The translations under genes were made by a program, and so were the position numbers. Below are positions 24,761 to 35,022 of a DNA stretch of 40,157 nucleotides, one piece after another (within the stretch, counting starts at the first letter, position 1; each line of letters begins with the position of its first letter). The DNA is taken from contig JAJRXM010000025.1 of NCBI GenBank assembly GCA_024276275.1, positions 1 through 40,157 on the forward strand. The letters run 5' to 3'. The stretch comes from Candidatus Zixiibacteriota bacterium. Its GTDB lineage: Bacteria; Zixibacteria; MSB-5A5; GN15; FEB-12. The notes under the pieces were generated by a model. That model had not been told where the DNA came from, searched no databases, and saw only the letters and a list, made by a program, of their open reading frames with translations.

Positions 24761-25386
24761 TGAAATTACTTACTAATCCAGATATAATAAACTGTTCAAT
24801 AATAAAGACAATCAATAATTATATTATACATGATGATACTCAATTCATTTCAAGTGTTGAATTTCGTATAGTTATAGATGATAAGAATCTCTCAGTAAGA
24901 GATTTTAGTGCATTTTTCAAACTTTTAGATAATGTTTATGGCAGAATGCATAGAGCAGGTTTAAATTCGTATACAAAATTAGTAGACGACCATTTAAAAA
25001 TTAAAACTATTAAAAAAGGGTCTATTGAAGCCATAATCGAAGTAGGTCTTGCTGAATTAGAAGTACACAAAATAATTATTTTATATATAGCTATTAAATA
25101 CTTACCTGTTTATATGAGAGCTGTTTCAGGAACTGTTTCAGATTACATGGGGGCGTATCGTGATTATGAAGAGACTAAACTTCTAAAGATTCAAAGAAAA
25201 AATCTAGAAAGAAATATGCAAGATGACTCATTGTTAAAAACATTGCCTAAAAAAGAAAGATTAAAGCTCATAAAAGTTATTGAGTTATTATTGTCAAAGG
25301 ATGATAAGTTAATTAGTAGAGCTCAACGGTTCATACATAAATATGTAAAACTTATTGAACTAAAGATTAACAATAATAATCCTTAA
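24760..25386 (+). CDS. Unknown island protein D
   Basis: 208 residues, intact. The ATG overlaps the last base of the RelA/SpoT-like gene stop (TAATG), so the two are coupled. The N-terminal half has strands (SVEFRIVIDDKNLSVRDFSAFF) and an IKTIKKGSIEAIIEV segment; a hydrophobic stretch (VHKIIILYIAIKYLPVYM) may be a membrane helix or a buried one. The C-terminal third is charged and helical (ETKLLKIQRKNLERNM...). I do not recognise the family. Given its place after a single-domain alarmone synthetase, an antitoxin or sensor role is conceivable (inference). Confidence 0.7.
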   Translation: MKLLTNPDIINCSIIKTINNYIIHDDTQFISSVEFRIVIDDKNLSVRDFSAFFKLLDNVYGRMHRAGLNSYTKLVDDHLKIKTIKKGSIEAIIEVGLAELEVHKIIILYIAIKYLPVYMRAVSGTVSDYMGAYRDYEETKLLKIQRKNLERNMQDDSLLKTLPKKERLKLIKVIELLLSKDDKLISRAQRFIHKYVKLIELKINNNNP

Positions 25387-25475
25387 TAATTTCATTCCAT
25401 TTAAAACTTCATTTTTCCTACAAGTTCACATTAAAAAGTTATATCTCCCCCTGTTTTACACAACAATGTTGGTTC

Positions 25476-25588
25476 CCCGATCAAGTCGGGTATGGGGTGT
25501 GGGGTTAGGGATGACAAAAGATGAGATTGCCACGGCGATAAATCGCCTCGCAATGACAGATTATACTGGATTCCTGCCTTCGCAGGAA
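25476..25588. repeat. REP-like repeat cluster, right side of the island
   Basis: Three hairpins in a row: CCCGATCAAGTCGGG (25476-25490), the inverted copy of the 22045 element with arms ATGAGATTGCCACGGC and GCCTCGCAATGACA (25521-25559), and TTCCTGCCTTCGCAGGAA (25571-25588). Only the centre of the second element differs from its left copy. Confidence 0.75.
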
Positions 25589-25629
25589 AGGAGTTACTTG
25601 AAAATTGTAAGAATATTTAGGAGATGTAT

Positions 25630-26232
25630 ATGGCGGTATCGGAGAAACAGTTAAAAGCTAATAGGGAAAATGCGAAAAAGTCTACAGGTCCGAAATCATC
25701 TGAAGGAAAAATCGTATCATCACAAAATGGTCGTGTACACGGGTTGTATACCGACAAGTTGATACTCGATTCATCGCATCTTAAAGAAGACAGAGTCGAG
25801 TTTGAGTTACTGCTTGAGTCGCTCCGTTACGAGCTTGACCCTCAAACATTATCGCAGGATTATTTGGTACAGAAAATTGCAATCTGTTACTGGCGGAGTC
25901 GGCGGGTGATTGCTGCCGAAACGGCTCATATCAACAGTCAGTTAAACGCTCTCGACAACGATTGGAAATATAAGCAGATGCTTTCGGGATTGGTTCAGTC
26001 GGTAGTCGGCAAGTATGAAGTAACTGCTGAAGAAACAGATGCGTATATAGCAAATCGAATCGGGATGAATTCTATACCGAAAGATGAGTTTTCCAAAGTG
26101 ATATTGCGGTACGAGCTTCATTTGGATAGGCAGTTGACAAGATGTTACCGTCTGTTTCATCAGTTAAAAGAACGTGAAGAATTGGCAGAGGCAAAGAGGT
26201 TAAAAGCGAAGCGGAAAAAACTTTTAGAATAA
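25630..26232 (+). CDS. Unknown protein with N-terminal STGPKSSEGK motif
   Basis: 200 residues. The start, EKQLKANRENAKKSTGPKSS followed by EGK and NGRVHGLY, is the signature of a widespread bacterial family of unknown function (the KSTGPxxxxGK...N...HGL pattern). The rest is helical with a YLVQKIAICYWRSRRV segment and a basic C-terminus. ATG 25630 is preferred over 25624 because AGGAG then lies 6 nt upstream. Base composition is less AT-rich than the island genes before it. It sits between two repeat clusters, which suggests a link with mobile or repeated DNA, but no transposase motif is seen. Confidence 0.75.
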   Translation: MAVSEKQLKANRENAKKSTGPKSSEGKIVSSQNGRVHGLYTDKLILDSSHLKEDRVEFELLLESLRYELDPQTLSQDYLVQKIAICYWRSRRVIAAETAHINSQLNALDNDWKYKQMLSGLVQSVVGKYEVTAEETDAYIANRIGMNSIPKDEFSKVILRYELHLDRQLTRCYRLFHQLKEREELAEAKRLKAKRKKLLE

Positions 26233-26237
26233 AAAAA

Positions 26238-26770
26238 GTCAGAAGCAAAAGGCTCCTGCCCTACTAAATAAATTAGTAGGGAACTGGCCTGCCTGTTCCT
26301 AAAGTTTGTAGGTCGGCGTTCCAAGAACCACCGATAGGTGGATATGCAGAACCCGACTAATTGTTGATAGTGAGATTAAAAAACTAGAATGGTAGGAATA
26401 TGTTTCTGCACTAGACTCCGTGTCAAGCACGGAGAGGAGTTACAAAAGACCGGTGTAAAATTCAAAAGAAATAGTTTGTAGGTTAGTATAAATTCAAAAA
26501 AATAGTCAGGAACACAGGGCTCCTGACCTACTAAAATAATTAGTAGGGAACTGGCCTGCCTGTTCCTAAAATTTGTAGGTCGGCGTTCCAAGAACCACCG
26601 ATAGGTGGATATGAAGTACCCGACAAGTTGTTGATAGTGAGATTAAAAAACTAGAATGGCAGGAATATGTTTCTGCACTGGACTCCGTGTCAAGCACGGA
26701 GAGGAGTTACGATAGGTCGGTATAAAATTCAAAAAAAAGTCAGAAGCAAAAGGCTCCTGACTTACTAACA
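26238..26770. repeat. 267-bp tandem duplication plus partial third unit
   Basis: The segment starting GTCAGAAGCAAAAGGCTCCT recurs 267 bp later (26505) with few changes, and its first part returns a third time at 26739 (234 bp on; the second unit lacks about 33 bp). Each full unit contains hairpins: CCTACTAA/TTAGTAGG and CTCCGTG-tcaag-CACGGAG. It fills the 26233-26823 gap; frames inside it look fortuitous. Confidence 0.88.
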
Positions 26771-26823
26771 AAATTATTTAAACTAGCGAGAGTTTAATAA
26801 ACAACTTTATATCAAAATATCTT

Positions 26824-27039
26824 TTAATGATCGTGACCTTCGTGGCTGTCATCCTTGGCATCCATCATTGTGGAATCCATCATGTGCATACCTGAATCCA
26901 TCATAGTGGTATCCATCATCTCAGCCTTTTTGGTTTCGACAGGTGCTTTGTCTTTTGTTTCATCAGCTTTCTTACCACAACCGATAACAAAAGCAAATAC
27001 CATCACCGACATAACTGCGAGAAATAGTAATTTTTTCAT
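26824..27039 (-). CDS. Met/His-rich small lipoprotein
   Basis: 71 residues. A signal peptide ends in a lipobox (FVIGC, Cys21), so the mature chain is lipid-anchored. After a charged linker (ETKDKAPVETKKAE) the tail is almost only Met, Asp, Thr and His: MMDTTMMDSGMHMMDSTMMD, then EGHDH. Such Met/His-rich tails often bind copper or other soft metals, but this is inference. A shorter paralog lies upstream at 27132-27320 with the same linker. Confidence 0.8.
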   Translation of the reverse strand: MKKLLFLAVMSVMVFAFVIGCGKKADETKDKAPVETKKAEMMDTTMMDSGMHMMDSTMMDAKDDSHEGHDH

Positions 27040-27131
27040 TTGACACTCCTTGTGTGATTATACTCTATTTATTTTCCGTACCATAAACAACATTCTGTCA
27101 AGTGATGTCAAGTTTAATAATCAAATAATTG

Positions 27132-27320
27132 TTAATGTGTATCCATATATGTAGAATCATACTTGTAATCGGCAGCATCCAAACGAGTTGTATCTTTCAT
27201 TTCGGCTTTTTTAGTTTCAAGCGGGACTTTATCGGTCGCCTCATCTGACTTTTGAGAGCATCCAAAAGACAAAACCATAGCTACCACCATCACAGATATA
27301 ATAAATTCAATTTGTTTCAT
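27132..27320 (-). CDS. Small lipoprotein, paralog of the Met/His-rich one
   Basis: 62 residues with a lipobox at LSFGC and the linker EATDKVPLETKKAEMKDTT, nearly the same as in the 26824 gene. The tail is not Met-rich (DAADYKYDSTYMDTH), so the metal-binding feature is lost or was never there. The pair arose by duplication. Confidence 0.75.
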   Translation of the reverse strand: MKQIEFIISVMVVAMVLSFGCSQKSDEATDKVPLETKKAEMKDTTRLDAADYKYDSTYMDTH

Positions 27321-27557
27321 TTTTAAAACTCCTTTATATTTCGACCAAATAAGAATTGTATCTCATTTGAAGTCAAGATTTTAATTAAATAATAAGATTA
27401 AATCTGTTTTTGTTGACCCTCACGTTGAACAATCCTACATTAACAGCCGTAAAAGGAAAATTATTCTGCTTTTTTATTGAGTCAAAAAAACTCAATGAGA
27501 GTATGAATAAAAGAATAAACGACAGCAACAATTTAACAGATAGAGTGTATATATATT

Positions 27558-28274
27558 ATGACAGAACCAATTATTGCATCAGCATTTTCAGGCTCATTGT
27601 GGCAGATAATCAGCAACACCTCAACATTCGGAATTATTATCCTTCTAATTCTAGTAATAATGTCTTTTTTCTCGTGGGTAATAATATTTGTAAAATGGAA
27701 ACAATACAAAGAAGTCAGTGCCGATAACCTGAAGTTTGAAAAACAGTTTGCAAGGTCATCACAAATTGCCGACTCACTCGGACAAGCGAAATCATCGGCA
27801 AAATCTCCGGTATCAAAAATATATCTCGCCGGTTATAAGGAGTTGTTGGAGTTAAAAGAGCTGTCAAATCAAGGCGGTGCGATGCAAGCCAGTTCGCACG
27901 CTCTGACTGAAAATGATTATGAGCTTATCGAAATGGCGATGGAGCGGTCACTTTCTGAAGAGGTTTCACTGCTTGAAGAGTGGATTATATTTTTAGCCTC
28001 AACCTCGAACTCGGCACCTTTTATCGGCTTGCTCGGAACGGTTGTCGGTATCATGGATGCATTTTGGGCAATCGGTGAACGGGGTTCTGCCTCGCTTGCG
28101 GTTGTTGCTCCGGGAATTGCCGAAGCACTCCTTGCGACTATTGTCGGTCTGTCGGCTGCGATACCTGCGGTTATAGCTTTTAACTGGGCATCCAATAAAG
28201 TGAAAAACATGAATGAGTTTTCCAATAATTTTATTTTAGAATTTATCGCAAAAGCGCAAAAGGAAAACAGATAA
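27558..28274 (+). CDS. tolQ: TolQ/ExbB-type proton channel subunit
   Basis: 238 residues with three membrane helices: TFGIIILLILVIMSFFSWVI near the N-terminus, then APFIGLLGTVVGIMDAFWAI and APGIAEALLATIVGLSAAIP with the family Gly/Ala/Thr pattern. With TolR it uses the proton gradient to energise TolA. It opens a tol-pal operon: tolR begins one base after its stop, and tolA/tonB-like, tolB, pal and cpoB follow in the usual order. This context favours TolQ over ExbB. A weak promoter (TTGACC, 17 nt, TACATT; 27413-27441) lies upstream. Confidence 0.93.
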   Translation: MTEPIIASAFSGSLWQIISNTSTFGIIILLILVIMSFFSWVIIFVKWKQYKEVSADNLKFEKQFARSSQIADSLGQAKSSAKSPVSKIYLAGYKELLELKELSNQGGAMQASSHALTENDYELIEMAMERSLSEEVSLLEEWIIFLASTSNSAPFIGLLGTVVGIMDAFWAIGERGSASLAVVAPGIAEALLATIVGLSAAIPAVIAFNWASNKVKNMNEFSNNFILEFIAKAQKENR

Positions 28275-28275
28275 G

Positions 28276-28701
28276 ATGCGTCGGTCTCGATTACGAAAAA
28301 AAGAATATACTGCTCTTTCAGATATTAATATTGCCAACTTGGTTGATGTAGTGCTGGTGCTGTTGATAATCTTTATGATTTCAGCACCTCTGTTACAATC
28401 GGGGATTGAGGTGAAACTGCCTCAGACTAAAGCTGCCGCAGTTACAGAACAAGCCGAAGGGATTGTAATCTCGCTTGATTAAAAGGGCGGAATTTATATC
28501 AACGACAAATGGTCGCGTCTTGAAAACTTTGAATCCGAAATGCAAAAAGCAATTGAGCAGAAAAATACCAGTACAGTTTATCTGCGGGCTGACTCTATGG
28601 TCTATTATGGCAAAGCAATTGACCTTATCAGCAGATTAAAAGATATAGGTATTACCGACATCGGACTGGTAACGGCACATATCGAAAAAGTAAAAAAGTA
28701 G
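28276..28701 (+). pseudogene. tolR: TolR/ExbD with one in-frame TAA
   Basis: A 142-codon frame whose codon 69 is TAA (28480-28482). Before it: a basic N-terminus, SDINIANLVDVVLVLLIIFM with the key membrane Asp24, and the start of the periplasmic domain (KLPQTKAAAVTEQAEGIVIS). After it the same frame continues KGGIYINDKWSRLENFES, VYLRADSMVYYGKAIDLISR and DIGLVTAHIEKVKK, the normal second half of TolR. One base change (for example AAA to TAA) would do this. As all neighbours are intact, a consensus error or recent mutation is likely; an active Tol system would need the full protein. Confidence 0.88.
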
Positions 28702-28712
28702 CAGGATACAGT

Positions 28713-29423
28713 ATGAAACAAGGAATTATAATTTCTGCGGTGCTTCATATCCTGATTATTTCGGCAGTTCTTTTTTCGGCACCATTTTCAATCAAAAAAA
28801 AACCGTTCGACTATGAAGTTATAAAAATAAATGCAGTATCGGCACCTCAATCATTTGCCGAGACACTCTCCCCTATTGAAGATATTATTATACCTGAAGC
28901 TTTTCCAGATGAGGAGTCGTTTGATATTCCGATAGACGACCCGACTTCGGTAGACAAGCCTGTTGTGATAGATAAACCGAAACCGAAAAAGCCAAAGAAG
29001 CCTAAAGAGAAGAAAAAACAAACTCGCAAACCAAAAGGCAAAACAAAGACAAAACCTACTGAATCAAAAGCTGAAAGTGGTAAAGAGATAGATACGAAAA
29101 CAACCGATGCTGGCTCACCTTTTGCGGGAGCTACGGTAGATAATGAGTCTTTTGATTATCCCTATTGGTTTACACAGGCGTTTAATAAAATCAGCAGAAA
29201 CTTCAGACGTACTATTTCACTCGACGGCAATGTTATATGTGTTGTCTCATTTGAAGTAATCCGTTCAGGTCGTGTGCTTGAAGTTAAGATTGATCAATCC
29301 TCCGGTATCCCCGGAGTTGACCGAGATTGTCTTGCCGCTATTGAACGCTCGAAACCGTTCCCTCCATTGCCTGATGAGTTCCGAGATGAAATTATCAGAA
29401 TAACTATTCCTATAAAATACTAA
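28713..29423 (+). CDS. TolA/TonB-like energy transducer
   Basis: 236 residues: an N-terminal signal-anchor helix (IIISAVLHILIISAVLFSAPF) containing a His, a long Pro/Lys/Asp/Thr-rich spacer (KPKPKKPKKPKEKKKQTRKP) that can span the periplasm, and a TonB/TolA-type C-terminal domain from about residue 145 (RTISLDGNVICVVSFEVIRS, CLAAIERSKPFPPLPDEF). It transmits the force made by TolQ/TolR to the outer-membrane side. Its place between tolR and tolB argues for the TolA role, although the C-terminal domain reads like TonB. Confidence 0.88.
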   Translation: MKQGIIISAVLHILIISAVLFSAPFSIKKKPFDYEVIKINAVSAPQSFAETLSPIEDIIIPEAFPDEESFDIPIDDPTSVDKPVVIDKPKPKKPKKPKEKKKQTRKPKGKTKTKPTESKAESGKEIDTKTTDAGSPFAGATVDNESFDYPYWFTQAFNKISRNFRRTISLDGNVICVVSFEVIRSGRVLEVKIDQSSGIPGVDRDCLAAIERSKPFPPLPDEFRDEIIRITIPIKY

Positions 29424-29433
29424 AGAGGTCATT

Positions 29434-30744
29434 GTGAAATTAGCTTTTTTATTCTTACTATTATTTTCTACATCAATTCTCGCCCAGAACGATGACAATA
29501 TTCCGGGATATACTTTTGATACTTTAAATCCTATAGGATACGTTGAACCGACCCCTGTCGGCATAGATGAGATGAAATATATCGGCAATCAATATATCAC
29601 CCGTGACGATTCCACTCTGATGAATTATATAACACGTATTATTCAAAACGATATAGATTTTCATGCCGATTTTCAATTTGTCGGGATAGATTCATTTTAC
29701 ATGAAAATGTATGAGATTAAAGAGTTAGATATTCTAGGATGGCAACGCCTTGGTGCCGATTACCTGGTAAAACTCGAGGCAGAGTTTCCCTCGGATAAGA
29801 TACGGGTACGATGGAAACTGTACGATGCTATCCGTCAACAGATAATTACCAAGGACGTTGTTACCCGTAAAAAATCAAACTGGCGTGTGATGGGGCATGA
29901 GATTGCCAACCAAATAGTAAAAAACCTGACCGGTGAAGACGGTATCTTTTTAACTAAAATTGTTTATGTGAAAAAAATAGGTGACGGCAAAGAGATATTT
30001 ATTGCCGATTACGACGGTGCCTCTGAAATACAACTTACCAACACCGGCGTTATCAATCTTTCTCCCTGTTTCTCGCCTAAAAGCAATGAAGTCTTTTTTA
30101 CTTCTTATTTAGAAGGTAACCCTAAACTTTTTAAAGTGCATATCCAATCAAAAAAGATGACCAAAGTCGCCGATTATAAAGGCATTGTTGCGGCTCCCTC
30201 TATTTCTCCCGACGGCAACAAAATAGCCTGTGTACTTTCAAAAGACGGCAATTCTGAAATTTATGTATTAGATATTAATGGTAAGATTATAAAACGGCTT
30301 ACTAAACATCGTGCGATTGATTCAGCACCAACTTGGTCGCCCGACGGACAGATGATAGCCTTTTCATCGGACCGTTCCGGTTCACCTCAACTGTATATAA
30401 TGGATGCCGACGGTATAAACCTGCATCGGCTAACCTACCAAAGCAGATATAACGACTCACCTATCTGGTCAGCCCGTGGCGACCGTATTACCTTTGTAAG
30501 CCGAACAAAAGCAGGTCGGTTTGACTTAGCTTCGATAGACACATCGGGCACGCAGTATAAAGTTCTGACTGAAGTCGGCATGAATGAAAATCCTCATTTT
30601 TCGCCTGACGGGAAACATATAATTTTTACGTCAACTCGATTGAGTTCGGGAGATATTTACACAATGGATATAACAGGGCGAAATCAGCGTAGAATAACGA
30701 GAAACGGCAATACAACTAATCCAAACTGGGGACCGCTGAGATAA
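29434..30744 (+). CDS. tolB: TolB, Tol-Pal periplasmic beta-propeller
   Basis: 436 residues: signal peptide (LAFLFLLLFSTSILAQ), the N-terminal TolB alpha/beta domain (about residues 20-170, with RVMGHEIANQIVKNLTGEDG at its end), and a C-terminal propeller with repeated SPxGxxIxFxS...IYxMD blades (SPDGNKIACVLS, SPDGQMIAFSSDRSG, SPDGKHIIFTST). TolB binds Pal and TolA in the periplasm during outer-membrane constriction. Starts 10 nt after the transducer gene. Length is normal. Confidence 0.95.
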   Translation: MKLAFLFLLLFSTSILAQNDDNIPGYTFDTLNPIGYVEPTPVGIDEMKYIGNQYITRDDSTLMNYITRIIQNDIDFHADFQFVGIDSFYMKMYEIKELDILGWQRLGADYLVKLEAEFPSDKIRVRWKLYDAIRQQIITKDVVTRKKSNWRVMGHEIANQIVKNLTGEDGIFLTKIVYVKKIGDGKEIFIADYDGASEIQLTNTGVINLSPCFSPKSNEVFFTSYLEGNPKLFKVHIQSKKMTKVADYKGIVAAPSISPDGNKIACVLSKDGNSEIYVLDINGKIIKRLTKHRAIDSAPTWSPDGQMIAFSSDRSGSPQLYIMDADGINLHRLTYQSRYNDSPIWSARGDRITFVSRTKAGRFDLASIDTSGTQYKVLTEVGMNENPHFSPDGKHIIFTSTRLSSGDIYTMDITGRNQRRITRNGNTTNPNWGPLR

Positions 30745-30921
30745 TGATTGGTAGTACTGTTGGTGGCTGGTCTCAAAAGCGAGATATTCCCTACGAAACT
30801 AAATGGAACATGCGAGCGGTTTCCATACATAGTTTTATAAGATAATATCAGTTTTTATTCATCTGCTTTATTAAAAACTCGTATAAACTACATAAACGAC
30901 ATAAAAACATACATTTTTTAA

Positions 30922-30950
30922 TTGACCATCTCATAGAGACTATGTAGATT
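30922..30950 (+). promoter_or_regulatory. Promoter upstream of pal
   Basis: TTGACC (30922-30927), 17-nt spacer, TAGATT (30945-30950). A GGGGGA SD precedes ATG 31008. pal-cpoB may thus also be transcribed separately from tolQ-tolB. Nothing else is seen in 30745-31007. Confidence 0.5.
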
Positions 30951-31007
30951 AGTCAAACGAATGAAAAAATAATAACTTTAACTCCTTAGTAAGGGGGAAG
31001 ATAAAAA

Positions 31008-31529
31008 ATGAGAAAGTTTGGATTTTTAACCGTTGTTGGATTAGTCTTTTTATCCCTGATGCTACTAGTATCATGTGGACCACCTAAAGTGGATGACGTA
31101 GAAATTGTTCCTGTCGTAGACACTACTCCACCACCTCCACCTCCACCACCTCCGCCTCCACCACCTCCGCCTCCACCACCTAAAGTTACTGTTGAGCAGT
31201 TCAAAACAGTTTATTTTGATTTAGATAAACATATTCTTCGTTCTGATGCAAAGGCAGCACTTGATGTCAACTATGCCTTATTAGTTGAGTTCCCTGATGC
31301 TATCATGAAAATTGAAGGGCATTGTGATGAACGCGGAACAGTCGAATACAACTTATCGTTAGGTGAAAAACGTGCCAATGCGGTAATGGACTATCTGACC
31401 GGCCTTGGAATAAATCCTAACAGACTCTCTGTCATTTCTTACGGCAAAGAACGTCCTGTGGACACCGGTCATAATGAAGCAGCCTGGTCGAAAAACCGTC
31501 GTGCTGAATTCCGTATCGTGTCACAATAA
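31008..31529 (+). CDS. pal: Peptidoglycan-associated lipoprotein Pal
   Basis: 173 residues. A lipoprotein signal (FLSLMLLVSC, Cys23) anchors it in the outer membrane. Next comes a run of 18 prolines (31128-31181), then an OmpA-like domain: VYFDLDKHILRSDA, IEGHCDERGTVEYN, LGEKRANAVMDYL, SVISYGKERP and KNRRAEF. This domain binds peptidoglycan diaminopimelate. The polyproline linker is unusually long and would need EF-P for translation. It follows tolB and precedes cpoB. Confidence 0.95.
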   Translation: MRKFGFLTVVGLVFLSLMLLVSCGPPKVDDVEIVPVVDTTPPPPPPPPPPPPPPPPPPKVTVEQFKTVYFDLDKHILRSDAKAALDVNYALLVEFPDAIMKIEGHCDERGTVEYNLSLGEKRANAVMDYLTGLGINPNRLSVISYGKERPVDTGHNEAAWSKNRRAEFRIVSQ

Positions 31530-31548
31530 ATCATAAGGAGTAATACTT

Positions 31549-32336
31549 ATGATCAAACAAAAATCTTTTATAACCGCCGTCTTTTCGATGGCGGTTATCT
31601 TTATCGCTCTATCTTTTTCTGGTTGCGTTACATCACGTCATATTGACGAGTTAAAAGCGGAACATCGCGAAATCAAAACTCTGATTACCGACTCGGCAGA
31701 TAAAGTTGATAATATGGAAAAGGTTATAATTGAAAATGCGGAAGCATCTAAAAAACTCCGCAATGATATTTCGGGTTCAACCGACCAAATACAGGAGCAA
31801 ATAGACGCTCTTCTTGAGAACTACAACGAGCTGCTTCGTATTGTAAACCAAATGAGTGTTGAACTACGTACAAAGAGAGTTGTAAGAGGCTCTGTACCTG
31901 GTAATACAGTTGAGCAGAAACCGATAGAGAATAATAACCGACCGAAAGAAGTTATTAAGCCGTCTGTTGACTGCGGAAATTTGTATGATGATTCTTTTGT
32001 ACTTTTCCGAGGTGAAAAATATGAAGAGGCTATAACTAATTTTGAAAAATATATATCCGCCTGTCCTAGTCATGCATCTGTTGAAAATGCTCATTATTGG
32101 GTCGGCGAATGTTATTATGCTTTGGAAAAATATGTAGAAGCTTCAGAAAAGTTTGAGTATCTATTGAAAAACTTCAAAAGCACAATCAATGCAAGCAGAG
32201 CATTATATAAACTTGCCCGTTGCAAACAGGAGCTTGGAAAAAACAAAGAAGCAAAAAAACTGTTTCAAAAGTTGATTGATGAATATCCTGAAACTCTTGA
32301 AGGCTCTCAAGCGAAAGATTTAATCAAAGATTTATA

Positions 32337-32337
<1 letters not shown>
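31549..32337 (+). CDS. cpoB: CpoB/YbgF-like TPR lipoprotein
   Basis: 262 residues: lipobox LSFSGC (Cys26), a coiled-coil region (about residues 30-105, rich in Glu/Lys/Ile heptads), then TPR repeats from about 140 (YDDSFVLFRGEKYEEAITNF, AHYWVGECYYALEKYVEASE, RALYKLARCKQELGKNKEAK). This is the usual YbgF layout, which coordinates Tol with cell-wall synthesis. E. coli CpoB is a soluble periplasmic protein; the lipobox here suggests membrane anchoring. Its stop overlaps the ATG of the next gene. Confidence 0.9.
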
Positions 32338-34938
<2,601 letters not shown>

Positions 34939-34951
34939 TCTTTCTATTCCC

Positions 34952-34965
34952 TTGACATAAATCAA
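34952..34965 (+). promoter_or_regulatory. FNR/CRP-family operator
   Basis: TTGAC-ATAA-ATCAA matches the FNR consensus TTGAT-N4-ATCAA at nine of ten positions. It lies 70 nt before the ATG of the redox protein gene, with candidate -10 boxes TACTAT (34980) or TATGTA (34991) at activator-like spacing. Suggests control by oxygen or nitric oxide. Confidence 0.65.
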
Positions 34966-35022
34966 AGACATATTTAGCCTACTATCCGTTTATGTACCTA
35001 ACGTATATAAAAGGAGTTTTGT

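Noticed and set aside
26376-26591. 71-codon minus-strand ORF within the tandem repeat
   Set aside because: It lies entirely in repeat DNA, has no SD or family features and is not kept intact in the other repeat unit.
26238-26770. CRISPR array
   Set aside because: Units are 267 bp with internal hairpins and no short repeat/spacer alternation; no cas genes nearby.
30986-31204. Glycine-rich minus-strand ORF
   Set aside because: It is the complement of the polyproline codons of pal.
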